DNA of 64,000 nucleotides from an uncultured Prevotella sp. (lineage in GTDB: Bacteria > Bacteroidota > Bacteroidia > Bacteroidales > Bacteroidaceae), in the NCBI GenBank assembly GCA_900320905.1, contig ONTZ01000004.1, positions 1-64,000 on the forward strand, read 5' to 3'. The translations under genes were made by a program, and so were the position numbers. Position 1 is the first letter of the stretch. Each line of letters starts with the position of its first letter. Below the pieces are notes generated by a model. The model was not told where the DNA came from, did no database searches, and saw only the letters and a list, made by a program, of their open reading frames with translations. This document shows, one piece after another, positions 17,224 to 26,077 of the stretch.

Positions 17224-17730
17224 TTAATTCGTCTTATACTGATACTTGATTCCTGCCAATTCCTCGTTGGCCTTTTCAATCTTAATCTTCAGACTACCCT
17301 TGTAGACAGCCAGTCGCTGCGCCAGGGAATGGTCGCTGAGCGCCATCATCTCCACAGCGAGGATGGCGGCATTCTGTGCCCCGTTCACACCGACGGTGGC
17401 CACAGGGATACCCGGGGGCATCTGGACGATGGAGAGGAGCGCATCAAGACCGTCGAGCATACCCTTGATGGGAACACCGATAACAGGTAACGTGGTGGAG
17501 GCGGCAATGACACCCGGCAGGGCGGCTGCCATACCGGCACCGGCGATAATCACCTTCACCCCACGCTCCTGGGCGGTACGGGCAAACTCATCCACGGCCT
17601 CCGGCGTACGGTGGGCAGAGAGGGCATTCACTTCAAAAGGCACCTGCATCTCGTCGAGCAACTTGCAGGCTTTCTCCATAACGGGCAGGTCGCTCGTGCT
17701 GCCCATGATGATACTTACTAAAGGAGACAT
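17224..17730 (-). CDS. purE: N5-carboxyaminoimidazole ribonucleotide mutase
   Basis: 168 residues from the ATG at 17730 (MSPLVSIIMGSTSDLPVM). Class I PurE motifs: GSTSDLPVME, SAHRTPE with the active-site His, GAGMAAALPGV, and PVIGVPIKG. It converts N5-CAIR to CAIR in purine synthesis. The stop is immediately followed by the ispG ATG, so the genes are probably coupled. Confidence 0.95.
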   Translation of the reverse strand: MSPLVSIIMGSTSDLPVMEKACKLLDEMQVPFEVNALSAHRTPEAVDEFARTAQERGVKVIIAGAGMAAALPGVIAASTTLPVIGVPIKGMLDGLDALLSIVQMPPGIPVATVGVNGAQNAAILAVEMMALSDHSLAQRLAVYKGSLKIKIEKANEELAGIKYQYKTN

Positions 17731-17758
17731 ATTATTTACGATTTGACAATTTACATTC

Positions 17759-18379
17759 TTATAGGAAGATGAGACCGGTGATAGAACAGACAATACCGAC
17801 GAAGAAGCCTGCCACAACCTGCCCTAACGTGTGCTGACGGAGGATCATACGACTGGTGCCGAGGATGCCTGCCACGACAAAGACGAGACAGTGCCACCAG
17901 ACGGGATTGAAGGTGAACACCTCGGCGAAGACGAACAAGGCACCTGCCACACCGCCGATGGCTGCCATGTGGGCTGAAATCTTCCACCACACATTGATCA
18001 GGGCACAGACAATCTGGATGAACAGAGCCGCCGTCACGATATTGCTCATGAAATGGGGGATGTGCAGATAGTCCATCCAGTAGGCACAGGCAAAGTAACA
18101 GAGAATACTGATGACGTATGGCACCATACGGCGCTCCTTGTTGCCCAACTGAATCAGCGTCCATCCATGATAACGGCGGTAGAGGTGAATCAGCATCGTA
18201 GGCAGCAGGACGGTGAAGAAATACACCATGATGAGCACCTGCAACTGATACAGCCACGGCATCTGACGGAGATAACTCAGCGTGAACAGCGTTATCAGTC
18301 CGAGAATAGGCAGATAGAACGGTGTGAACACCAGGCTCACCACCTTTGCAGTCAATATGATGGTCTTCTCCCTCTTCAC
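17759..18379 (-). CDS. PAP2-superfamily membrane phosphatase-like protein
   Basis: 206 residues, with five or six hydrophobic segments. The later part shows the PAP2 pattern in divergent form: KISAHMAAIGG for motif 2 (His present) and GTSRMILRQHTLGQVVAGFFVG for motif 3 (SRxxLxxHxxxQVxxG). Motif 1 (KxxxxxxRP) is weak; NKERRMVP may stand in. It would dephosphorylate a lipid phosphate or pyrophosphate such as undecaprenyl-PP; the substrate is unknown. The start is a GTG overlapping the rpoN stop (GTGA). Confidence 0.8.
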   Translation of the reverse strand: MKREKTIILTAKVVSLVFTPFYLPILGLITLFTLSYLRQMPWLYQLQVLIMVYFFTVLLPTMLIHLYRRYHGWTLIQLGNKERRMVPYVISILCYFACAYWMDYLHIPHFMSNIVTAALFIQIVCALINVWWKISAHMAAIGGVAGALFVFAEVFTFNPVWWHCLVFVVAGILGTSRMILRQHTLGQVVAGFFVGIVCSITGLIFL

Positions 18380-19884
18380 TTCCTCAGTCTTGCAATGGGG
18401 ATTCCTAACTGTTCGCGATATTTGGCCACCGTCCGACGGGCTATCGGGAAACCCTTCTGTGCCAACAGTTCCTTGATAGCATCATCGCTCAGCGGTTTAT
18501 CCTCCGCCTCCACAATGTCGCGCAGGGCAGCCTTGATCTGCCGGGTAGAGAGTTCCTCGCCACTCTCCGTCACATAACTGTCGCTGAAGAAATGGCGCAG
18601 GGGGAAAGTGCCCCAGCGCGTCTGGGCATACTTTGAATTGCTGACACGTGAGATGGTGCTCAGGTCGAGGCCTGTCTTCTCTGCCACATCCTTCAGGATC
18701 ATCGGACGCAACGAAGCCTCGTCGCCGTCGAGGAAGAACTGGCGCTGCAACGAGATGATGGCCTGCATGGTGACGATCAGTGTGTGGCGGCGCACCTTGA
18801 TGGCATCGATGAAACCCTGTGCCGCTTCCACCTTCTTCTTGATATAGAGCAGCGCCTCCTTGGTCTGACGACTCAGTTGCTCCTTACTGTCCTGATATTC
18901 CTTCATCGAGTCGACAAACGACTGCGAGACTTTCAGTTCCGGCACCTCACCGTTGTTGAGGGTGAAGGTGATGGTCCCGTCGTCCTGCGTGTCGATGACG
19001 AAGTCGGGGGTGATCTGCTGGATACTGCGCCCTACGGTCTCACCCATCGAGGCACCCGGACGGGGATTCAACTTACGCAGTTCCTTGAACAGCGCCGCGG
19101 CCTGGATATCGGTCAACGAGAGCGCTGCCTGTATCTTGTCCCAGTGCTTCCTGGTAAAGGCTTCGAAATAGTCGGCGATGACCGTTTGCATCAGCGCCTT
19201 CACCTTCGAGTCGTCGCGACGGCTGATCTGTATGAGCAGGCACTCCTGTAGCGAACGGGCACCAATGCCTGCCGGGTCGAAGTCCTGCAACACGCTCAGC
19301 ACGTGTTCTATCTCCTCGTGGGAGGCATCGATATTGTGATAGATGGCCAGTTCGTCGCTGATGACATCCGAGGGCTTGCGCAACAGCCCGTCGTCATCCA
19401 GCGAGCCAATCAGGTACTCCATGATATCCCGCTGACGGTCGGTCAGTTCCGTCTCGCCCACCTGTGCCATCAACTGGTCATAGAACGACTCACTCTGTCC
19501 GTAGACTATCTCCTCACGGTCGTCAGCCACATTGCTGCCACCGTGATAGACGGGCAAATCCTCATCGTCGCGCCCAATACCGGCAAGAGCCTCATCCAAG
19601 GCCGACTGCCGTTCCTCGCGCTCGGCGCTGACGGCGTAATCGTCAGAGATTTCCGGGTCATCCGGATAATCCGGATAGTCCGGGGTATCTGGGGTATCTG
19701 GGGTATCATAACCGGCATCGGCCTCCAAGGCGGGATTGTCATTCATCTCCGTATTGACACGATCCACCAATTGGGTGATGGGCAGTTCCACGAGCGTGGC
19801 CTGCAACAACTGCTGGTGGGAGATGGACTGTGTCAGTTTCTGCCCCTGCGTCTGTCTCTGTTCCTGTATCTGACCCTGTGCCAT
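18376..19884 (-). CDS. rpoN: RNA polymerase sigma-54 factor
   Basis: 502 residues. The N-terminal Gln-rich region I (QTQGQKLTQSISHQQLLQATLVELP), acidic region II, core-binding domain and C-terminal DNA-binding domain with the RpoN box (ARRTVAKYREQLGIP) are all present. It directs transcription from -24/-12 promoters with activator ATPases. Region II holds a low-complexity run of DTP/DYP triplets encoded by 9-bp tandem repeats (19671-19712). No sigma-54 activator is in the window. It overlaps both neighbours (TAATG and GTGA). Confidence 0.96.
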   Translation of the reverse strand: MAQGQIQEQRQTQGQKLTQSISHQQLLQATLVELPITQLVDRVNTEMNDNPALEADAGYDTPDTPDTPDYPDYPDDPEISDDYAVSAEREERQSALDEALAGIGRDDEDLPVYHGGSNVADDREEIVYGQSESFYDQLMAQVGETELTDRQRDIMEYLIGSLDDDGLLRKPSDVISDELAIYHNIDASHEEIEHVLSVLQDFDPAGIGARSLQECLLIQISRRDDSKVKALMQTVIADYFEAFTRKHWDKIQAALSLTDIQAAALFKELRKLNPRPGASMGETVGRSIQQITPDFVIDTQDDGTITFTLNNGEVPELKVSQSFVDSMKEYQDSKEQLSRQTKEALLYIKKKVEAAQGFIDAIKVRRHTLIVTMQAIISLQRQFFLDGDEASLRPMILKDVAEKTGLDLSTISRVSNSKYAQTRWGTFPLRHFFSDSYVTESGEELSTRQIKAALRDIVEAEDKPLSDDAIKELLAQKGFPIARRTVAKYREQLGIPIARLRK

Positions 19885-20531
19885 TATTTAAAATATTCCT
19901 TCAACTGTGCCGCATACGAGGCCAGTTCCTCGGTCTTGGCATTGCCGAAACGCCGCCACACCTCCGTACACGGCAGGAGCAGCGGACTGAACGTCACATC
20001 CTTCCTGTTCAGGTAGGGGTCGCAATGCTGAAACACCTCCATCGTATCAACCACATCCAGAGGAGGGATCTTGATGAGCCGTGCCAGTTCCTGTACCTCC
20101 GGTGTCTCAACGACCATCGTGTTGGGCGTGAGACGGAAATAGAGGTCGAGGATGAGGATGAGCATCACCGGCTTCATCGTACCCTTGCCGGCAATGGGAC
20201 GGAAGTCGCGCTCAAAGGTCTCGTTGACCTCCACGCCATCAAAGAAAGCGTTTGCCGTGCCATAGCCCCGCATCTCACGCCATAGTTTGACGGCGCGTGA
20301 GAGTTTCTTGGGGTTGTTGCCATAGGTCTCCCAGAAATGCTCGATGCGCGGAGTCTCCAAATTGGCTATCTGACACATCCGTGCAAAGAGGATGTTGGGT
20401 GCGATGTGGAGTTCCAGGCTCAGATTCACCATCTTCCGACTGTACATCGGCTTGATACCCACCGGTTTCTGCAAATAGATATGCATCAGCAAGAGCCAAT
20501 AATCGTCCGACCATTTTACGTTTCTAGCCAT
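19884..20531 (-). CDS. Conserved hypothetical protein upstream of rpoN
   Basis: 215 residues from the ATG at 20531 (MARNVKWSDDYWLLL). Soluble, no signal peptide, Trp/Arg-rich helical pattern; I recognise no catalytic motif. It overlaps rpoN by one base (TAATG) and seems to be first in the operon rpoN-PAP2-purE-ispG. Function unknown. Confidence 0.8.
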   Translation of the reverse strand: MARNVKWSDDYWLLLMHIYLQKPVGIKPMYSRKMVNLSLELHIAPNILFARMCQIANLETPRIEHFWETYGNNPKKLSRAVKLWREMRGYGTANAFFDGVEVNETFERDFRPIAGKGTMKPVMLILILDLYFRLTPNTMVVETPEVQELARLIKIPPLDVVDTMEVFQHCDPYLNRKDVTFSPLLLPCTEVWRRFGNAKTEELASYAAQLKEYFK

Positions 20532-20546
20532 TATGTTCTTATTTTT

Positions 20547-20579
20547 TTTGCAAAAATACATTTTTTTTCGTAATTTTGC
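20547..20579. promoter_or_regulatory. Overlapping divergent promoters
   Basis: Plus strand: TTTG at 20547-20550, 20 bases, TAATTTTGC at 20571-20579, serving the small ORF and sufE. Minus strand: TATTTTTGC at 20550-20558, serving the 19884-20531 gene and rpoN. The -33 of one overlaps the -7 of the other, so polymerase can occupy only one at a time. Confidence 0.65.
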
Positions 20580-20599
20580 AACCGAAACGCAAAAAACTT

Positions 20600-20683
20600 A
20601 TGAGAAAAAATGAAATTATTGCCTTGACGGCTGTCATCTCATCTGTAATTTGGGCACAACAGAACATCAAAAGACAAGAATAA
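20600..20683 (+). CDS. 27-residue signal-peptide-like leader ORF before sufE
   Basis: The ATG at 20600 opens 27 codons (basic MRKNE, hydrophobic IIALTAVISSVIWA, then QQNIKRQE) that end in TAA overlapping the sufE ATG (TAATG). It follows a promoter by about 20 bases, so it should be translated first. It could be the stub of a lost exported protein or a coupling leader. It is too short for a family call. Confidence 0.4.
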   Translation: MRKNEIIALTAVISSVIWAQQNIKRQE

Positions 20684-21159
20684 TGACAATCAACGAGATT
20701 CAAGACGAGATCATCGAGGAGTTCGCCGGTTTTGACGACTGGATGGACAAATATCAGTTGCTCATTGATCTGGGCAACGAACAGGAACCGCTTGAAGACA
20801 AATACAAGACGGAACAGAACCTGATTGACGGGTGCCAGAGTCGCGTGTGGCTGGTGGCGGAGGAAGTGAAAGAAGTGAAAAGTGAAGAAGTGAAAAGTGG
20901 GGAAGTGAAAAGTGAAAAGTTGATTCGCTTTCGGGCGGAGAGTGATGCGCTGATCGTGAAGGGCATTGTGAGCCTGCTCATCCGTGTGCTCAGCGGGCAT
21001 ACGCCACAAGAGATACTCGATGCCGACCTCTACTTCATTGACAAGATAGGCCTGAAGGAACACCTCTCCCCTACCCGCAGCAATGGTCTCCTGGCGATGG
21101 TAAGACAGATGCGGATGTATGCGCTGGCCTTCAGCGCCAAGGCTGAGACAGACAACTAA
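20683..21159 (+). CDS. sufE: SufE-family cysteine desulfurase sulfur acceptor
   Basis: 158 residues from the ATG at 20683. The active-site Cys is in DGCQSRVWLVAE; the C-terminal VKGIVSLLIRVLSGHTPQEI and GLKEHLSPTRSNGLLAMV blocks are typical. SufE takes persulfide sulfur from SufS and passes it to the SufBCD scaffold. Between VWLVAEE and LIRFRAESDALI, where family members have a short turn, there is an insert of about 18 residues (VKEVKSEEVKSGEVKSEK) encoded by GTGAAAA repeats, kept in frame. Confidence 0.92.
   Translation: MTINEIQDEIIEEFAGFDDWMDKYQLLIDLGNEQEPLEDKYKTEQNLIDGCQSRVWLVAEEVKEVKSEEVKSGEVKSEKLIRFRAESDALIVKGIVSLLIRVLSGHTPQEILDADLYFIDKIGLKEHLSPTRSNGLLAMVRQMRMYALAFSAKAETDN
20866..20921 (+). 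repeat. GTGAAAA repeat expanded inside sufE
   Basis: GTGAAAGAAGTGAAAAGTG-like units, six or so, make a charged EVKS insertion in a SufE surface loop. The unit is the same as in intergenic arrays at 62815 and 63873. Confidence 0.85.
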
Positions 21160-21187
21160 ACATTATACTCAACAAAATAACAGGATT

Positions 21188-21988
21188 ATGAAAAAGGGGT
21201 TATTATTCATTGCAATGATGGTTTCAATGACAAGTCTTGCTCAAAAGAAACTGGTGCTTTATTTCTCAGAGTCGGGAAGTACCAAGGCTGTGGCGGAGGA
21301 GTTGCAGAAACAACTCGGTGCCGACATAGAGAGTATTCTCCCCGAAGTGCCTTATTCCGGCAATTTCCAGGAGACGATGCAGCGCAACCAGCGCGAGGCC
21401 CAGAGCGGTACGCTACCCAAGATTAAACCCATCAAGGCGAAGATTGCCGACTACGACATTATCTTCCTCGGCTATCCCATCTGGGGTGGTACCTATGCCT
21501 CGCCCATTGCATCACTCCTCAAAGAGCAGAACTTTGCCGACAAGAAAGTGGTGCCTTTCTGCACCTTCGGCAGCGGTGGTCTGAACACCTCGGCTGACGC
21601 GCTCAAGAAGGCACTGCCAAAGGCGAACATACAGGCGGGCTACGGTGTGCGTGCCGCCAGGGTGGCATCAGCAGCGAAGGAACTCGACAGATTCCTGAAG
21701 GAGAACGGTTATAAGAAAGGCTCTGTAAAGCCTCTGCCCGCCTATTCCGAGCAGAAGCCTGTGACAGATGCCGAGAAGGCCATCTTCGAGGCTGCCTGTT
21801 CCAGTTATCAGTTCCCCCTCGGCACCCCTGAGACCTGCGGTAAGCGTATCACCGACGACAGCATCGACTATGAGTTCAAGGTGAAGAGCCAGGGCTTCGG
21901 CGGTGGCGGTGCACAGACCTCAACCATCTACGTGACGATGGGTAAGGAAGCAGGTGCCAAGCCGGAGTTTACGCAAGTGGTACGCTGA
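21188..21988 (+). CDS. Exported flavodoxin-family protein
   Basis: 266 residues from the ATG at 21188. A signal peptide (MKKGLLFIAMMVSMTSLAQ) precedes a flavodoxin fold: FMN phosphate-loop YFSESGSTKAVAEEL, then IIFLGYPIWGGTYASPI and FCTFGSGGL, as in FMN-binding flavodoxin/WrbA-like domains. A C-terminal extension of about 85 residues (from KPLPAYSEQ) is of unknown role. Export of a flavodoxin is unusual, since FMN must be loaded first or outside; Bacteroidetes do encode such proteins. Convergent with the DUF4421 gene, with a 9-bp hairpin (21997-22005/22025-22033) between or within their ends. Confidence 0.85.
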   Translation: MKKGLLFIAMMVSMTSLAQKKLVLYFSESGSTKAVAEELQKQLGADIESILPEVPYSGNFQETMQRNQREAQSGTLPKIKPIKAKIADYDIIFLGYPIWGGTYASPIASLLKEQNFADKKVVPFCTFGSGGLNTSADALKKALPKANIQAGYGVRAARVASAAKELDRFLKENGYKKGSVKPLPAYSEQKPVTDAEKAIFEAACSSYQFPLGTPETCGKRITDDSIDYEFKVKSQGFGGGGAQTSTIYVTMGKEAGAKPEFTQVVR

Positions 21989-21996
21989 TACCGATT

Positions 21997-22033
21997 CCTG
22001 AGGATGCTAAAAGACTATTGTCAGATCCTCAGG
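21997..22033. terminator. Possible bidirectional terminator hairpin
   Basis: CCTGAGGAT at 21997 pairs perfectly with ATCCTCAGG at 22025 over a 19-base loop, between the flavodoxin stop and the last codons of the DUF4421 gene. There is no strong T-run, so termination is uncertain. Confidence 0.35.
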
Positions 22034-23007
22034 CCGAAGAATGTGCGGATGCGCCATTTGATGTTGTGCAGGGCAAGGCTCTCCTCGTGGCCGTTGTTGG
22101 TGAAGTTGAATACCATCGACATACCGATGAACTTGTTGCTCCACTGGTGAACGACGGCACCGCGCCCAGTGATGATAACCTCGGGGAAATGGTAGTGAAG
22201 AGGTACTCGCGTGTTATCGAAAGTCATGGATGTGTTGCTATAGACGATGAACGTGGGCAGGGCGGATATATGCAGTAGCCACCCCTGACCTGGCACGTAG
22301 TTGTAGCCATAGCCCGCCCCAAGACCGATGTTTGTGATCTTCAGTTGCATCTCCTGATCCCAGTCGAGGGTAGCATGCTGGCTCATACCCGACGCTGCCA
22401 GGAGGAAACTGCCGGCAGAGCGCCGCTGGATGTAACTCTGCGAGAAGGCGGCGGGATAGGAGAAGCGACGGCAGTTGAGGACATAGAAGGCATTCAGGTT
22501 GAGTGTCTTTACCGACAGCAGACCGTCAGGCAGTGTAATGCGCTCCATCCCCTCGTGGTCGTGCCAGCCTGTGAAGTTCTTGGCATCCTGATAGATGACA
22601 TCGAAGCCAAAGCGCCGCCCATAACTGTTGAAGTTCAGTTCGAAGTCGCGGTATTTACCCATCAGTTTGGCGGGATTGAGCGCCACGCTGAGCGAGAGAC
22701 CAAGGTAACTGACACCCATGCTGAGCGTGGCTTTCCTGGCTGCTTCCATCTCCGACTTGAAATGTTGACCATTATCGATTCCCTCAGCCTCAATCTTTGC
22801 CCCCGACACATTCATTCGCGCCGTGACAGTCCACTTCGTTGTAGGCCGTGTGATATACGCCGTATCCACATCCCCCTTGCGATAGTTCAGCGTCAGGATG
22901 CTGTCTAAACGATGAAGGTTCGACTGTGCCTCAGCGGGCACAATCGAACCTTGTAAACAAGCAAAAATACAAACGAGTATTTTAGCGGTCGATGATTTTC
23001 TTGCCAT
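22021..23007 (-). CDS. DUF4421 family outer-membrane-like protein
   Basis: 328 residues from the ATG at 23007. A signal peptide (ILVCIFACLQGSIVPAEAQS) is followed by alternating beta-strand sequence with aromatic girdles (SMGVSYLGLSLSVALNP, FELNFNSYGRRFGFDVIYQ, FIGMSMVFNFTNNGHEES) and a terminal WRIRTFFGLRI, as in small outer-membrane beta-barrels. It fits DUF4421, a Bacteroidetes family of unknown function. The start lies 26 bases inside the end of the upstream 1031-residue gene, so expression is coupled. Confidence 0.8.
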   Translation of the reverse strand: MARKSSTAKILVCIFACLQGSIVPAEAQSNLHRLDSILTLNYRKGDVDTAYITRPTTKWTVTARMNVSGAKIEAEGIDNGQHFKSEMEAARKATLSMGVSYLGLSLSVALNPAKLMGKYRDFELNFNSYGRRFGFDVIYQDAKNFTGWHDHEGMERITLPDGLLSVKTLNLNAFYVLNCRRFSYPAAFSQSYIQRRSAGSFLLAASGMSQHATLDWDQEMQLKITNIGLGAGYGYNYVPGQGWLLHISALPTFIVYSNTSMTFDNTRVPLHYHFPEVIITGRGAVVHQWSNKFIGMSMVFNFTNNGHEESLALHNIKWRIRTFFGLRI

Positions 23008-26000
23008 TTTCAATATATAGTCCCTTGACAGGCTTGCCATTGAGCAGACGGCCTTGCAGGTCGAAGTAACGGCTGGTACCGTCGGCATCAATGGTCTGGA
23101 TAGTGGGTTGGATACCTGTGGACGCACTCTCGATGTAAGGGATGGTGGCTTCGTAGTCCAGGTTATCGCTGTTGACGTTCTCGCTGGCACTGGTACCCTG
23201 CTGGTCAATCATCTGGAACATCGTCTTGTAGGTGCCAGGCTGGGCAGCGGCACGCGTGCGTGCTGACGAAGCATCGGCCTCGAAATAGCCACGGTAGGCA
23301 GACAGACGGTTCTGCTCTGCATCACCACCCGACTGGAAGCGTGCCCAGGTGCCATCGTCGCGCAGACCATAGATATTCATTCCATCAGCCTCCGCGTCGG
23401 AAATACTGCGGAAGTTAGCCTGCCACTTTCCTACGGGCGTAAACTTATCCTCGAAGTACCAGTCCTCGAAACTGTTGACCACATTCTGTTCGTCATCAAT
23501 AATGGTATTAGTGAGCGCAACACCAGTGGCGTTGAGATTCAACTGTCCCCTCATGACGACAACGAGATAGGCCCTACCGGCTTGCATAAGATTGGGATTG
23601 GCGTTGTCTTCTGGCAGGAAGATGAACTGCTTGTAGTATTCTTCTTTGAAGCGCATACGGTAGATCCTGGCCTGGTCGGCCGCATTATAGTCTGTGAAGT
23701 CGTAGTCGTAAGGCAAACTGACAACATAGGCACGGGGAACCCAACTGCCATCGCTCTGCTGGGTGGCAGAGAGTACGCGGTCATAGGCGACGTTGACTTT
23801 TTTGTCCTTGAAGTGTTCAATGACCTCAGCATTCTGATCTTCAAATTGGCTGTCATCCTTCAGGTCAGCCCAATCCATGGGCTTCAAGAAGCCGACAAAG
23901 TCATCGACGGATACTGAACTGCCCGTGAACTTCAACTGATAAACGCCCGAGAGTGGTGCGATGAAGTAGATGGAGTCTGCTGTGATATAGGTGTCATGAT
24001 AGGTCCAGTCGGCATCAGTTTCGCACTTGTAGAACACGTTGAGCCAGCCACTGTTGACGTCAGCATAGAAGCGCAGCACGTCACCCTTCTTGGCCTGCAC
24101 GCTTGGAGTGATGAGTTCGTAGGCATCGCTGTCGGCATGAGGAGCCCAAGACTTCTCGGCACCGCCCATGCCCATCATGGCCATCATGTCCATACCGCCA
24201 CCCTTGGTCATCAACCAGCCGGTGGTTTCCCAACCTATTGGCAGTTCTGGGGTTTCGCCTTCCTCGACCTCGTATTCCTGCTCAAAGTTCTCAGACCACG
24301 CGTCCTCGTAGGTGATGTAGGCAGAGAGATAAATCATCTGCGTGGCTATCTGACAGTTTGTCGGGGCAAGCACGAGTGCTGCCTGATGAGCGCCCAAAGC
24401 ATCGGCGTTAAAGTTGAATGTCACGTCAACGGTGACTGACTCGCCTGCAGCGATGTTGAACGTCTGCTCACTCAGGGTATAGAACGTAGGATCGCTCGAC
24501 ATGGCATAGAGTTGCAAGTCCGACGTACCCGTATTGATGAGTTGGAAGGTCTTGGTCTGATTGCCACGGGCTACACCGTAGTTGACAGTCTGCACAGCGC
24601 GTCCATTGTAACGCACCAGCAGGTCGGGGGCATTCATGTTGATGCTGCCGCCGGCAATGCTGTCGATGCAGAGGCTGTCGCCAGAGAGGAAGCGGAAGCG
24701 GTAGTCGCCTTCAGGGAGCCAGGAAATCCATTTCGTGTGATAGAGTGTATCCTTGAACTGATAGGCATCCACCCGTTCCCACTTGTTGCTGCCATAGACC
24801 GACTTCTCGATGGTGACGTTGGCCTGTGGGTCGATGATAGGACCTTTATAACTGCCGTCGCCATTCTTCAGCGAGAAAATCACAGCGTCGTTAACGCCCT
24901 TGATGTGCAGTGGGGGTGTCATGAACCAGTCGCTGGCTCCGCCACCACCGAATATGGCAGCCATGGCAGCCATGCCGCCACCAGCAGGGTTATAGTGAGT
25001 AGCCACGCCTTCCTTGACCACGAAGCCCTCGCCAAAGCAACCGACAGGCATCTTGTTGTCGTTGAAATCGACAACCCACGCGTCAGGGTCGGTGATGACG
25101 GCAGCAACGGTGATGCTGGTGCTAAGCAAACGTCCATCCTCAGGCTTGAAACTGATCAATGCCTCGTTCTTGCCAATCTCGCCTGCCTGATAATGGAACG
25201 TGACGTTCAACTTGGCCGAGTCGCCGGCAGCAATACTGAAACTGCTTTTGTCGAGGCTGAACAACTCGGGGATGTTCGACGAGATGTTGACCTTCAGTTG
25301 GCTCGTACCGGTATTGATCAGGATGAATTCCTTGGTGCTGTCCTTGGCACAAACGCTGTAATCCACGAAGTGAGTGTGAAGACTGTCAACGGTGACCATC
25401 AGGTCGGGCGCCTCGTTGTCGATGTGGAAGCCTGCCACGCTGTCTATCTCTGCGTCAACATACGAGATGAAGCGGAAACGGTATTCGCCCTTGGGAGTGC
25501 CCGACACGGTGAGTGTCTGGAATTTGTCGGTGAGCGTTTTCGTAAAGTCAGCCACGCGCACCCACTGGTTCTTACCATACACCGAGCGCTCCACAACGAA
25601 CAGGGTGTCGGTAAAGCCCATGATGGCCTTCAGGTCGAAATTAAAACCCATACCGCCACCACCAGGGAAACCACCTTCGTCGTCGCCGTTGGTCTTTCTG
25701 GCGCTGAACACCATGTCCTCGCCGTCATTCACAGACACGGGGGGCGTGAGCAGATAGGTTCTTTTACGGTCGCCGCCAAACATGCCGCCCATGCCTGGCA
25801 TACCGGCCGAGGGATTGTCGCTCGGGTTAGTACTGGGGTTAGTACTGGGCATGCCGCCGCCTCCCATACCGGGGAACCCGCTGTTTCCAGAATCTTCGGT
25901 CGCCTTGGCCTTGGCCTTGCCGTCTTTAATTTTCCAGCCTTCGCCAAACCAGCCTCGGGGGAATTTGGTTCCATCGTTAAAACGCTCGTCCATCTGCTCG

Positions 26001-26077
26001 GAAGCGATGGACTGAGCCTGCATGCTGACCCCCACTAACAGGAGCAACATGGAAAGGAATAGTTTCTTTTTCATCAT
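22982..26077 (-). CDS. Large secreted protein with repeated ASH/choice-of-anchor-type domains and C-terminal sorting-like motif
   Basis: 1031 residues (adjacent ATGs at 26077 and 26074). Signal peptide to about MQAQS. Three repeats pair a beta-sandwich (FPRGWFGEGWKIKDG, MPVGCFGEGFVVKEG, LPIGWETTGWLMTKG) with an immunoglobulin-like ASH/choice-of-anchor-D module (KEFILINTGTSQLKVNISS; KTFQLINTGTSDLQLYAMS). Linkers are Gly/Met-rich (GFPGMGGGG, MPGMGGMFGG) beside a PSTN/PSDN run from tandem DNA. The end (RYFDLQGRLLNGKPVKGLYI) resembles the last strands of type A T9SS sorting domains and matches the 1926-residue protein. Probably surface-exposed; ligand unknown. It heads a two-gene unit with the DUF4421 gene. 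Confidence 0.75.
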   Translation of the reverse strand: MMKKKLFLSMLLLLVGVSMQAQSIASEQMDERFNDGTKFPRGWFGEGWKIKDGKAKAKATEDSGNSGFPGMGGGGMPSTNPSTNPSDNPSAGMPGMGGMFGGDRKRTYLLTPPVSVNDGEDMVFSARKTNGDDEGGFPGGGGMGFNFDLKAIMGFTDTLFVVERSVYGKNQWVRVADFTKTLTDKFQTLTVSGTPKGEYRFRFISYVDAEIDSVAGFHIDNEAPDLMVTVDSLHTHFVDYSVCAKDSTKEFILINTGTSQLKVNISSNIPELFSLDKSSFSIAAGDSAKLNVTFHYQAGEIGKNEALISFKPEDGRLLSTSITVAAVITDPDAWVVDFNDNKMPVGCFGEGFVVKEGVATHYNPAGGGMAAMAAIFGGGGASDWFMTPPLHIKGVNDAVIFSLKNGDGSYKGPIIDPQANVTIEKSVYGSNKWERVDAYQFKDTLYHTKWISWLPEGDYRFRFLSGDSLCIDSIAGGSINMNAPDLLVRYNGRAVQTVNYGVARGNQTKTFQLINTGTSDLQLYAMSSDPTFYTLSEQTFNIAAGESVTVDVTFNFNADALGAHQAALVLAPTNCQIATQMIYLSAYITYEDAWSENFEQEYEVEEGETPELPIGWETTGWLMTKGGGMDMMAMMGMGGAEKSWAPHADSDAYELITPSVQAKKGDVLRFYADVNSGWLNVFYKCETDADWTYHDTYITADSIYFIAPLSGVYQLKFTGSSVSVDDFVGFLKPMDWADLKDDSQFEDQNAEVIEHFKDKKVNVAYDRVLSATQQSDGSWVPRAYVVSLPYDYDFTDYNAADQARIYRMRFKEEYYKQFIFLPEDNANPNLMQAGRAYLVVVMRGQLNLNATGVALTNTIIDDEQNVVNSFEDWYFEDKFTPVGKWQANFRSISDAEADGMNIYGLRDDGTWARFQSGGDAEQNRLSAYRGYFEADASSARTRAAAQPGTYKTMFQMIDQQGTSASENVNSDNLDYEATIPYIESASTGIQPTIQTIDADGTSRYFDLQGRLLNGKPVKGLYIENGKKIIDR

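Noticed and set aside
24512-26038. 508-codon open frame on the plus strand inside the 22982-26077 gene
   Set aside because: Antisense shadow: the minus-strand protein has a signal peptide, repeated domains and a recognisable end, while this frame has no family features.
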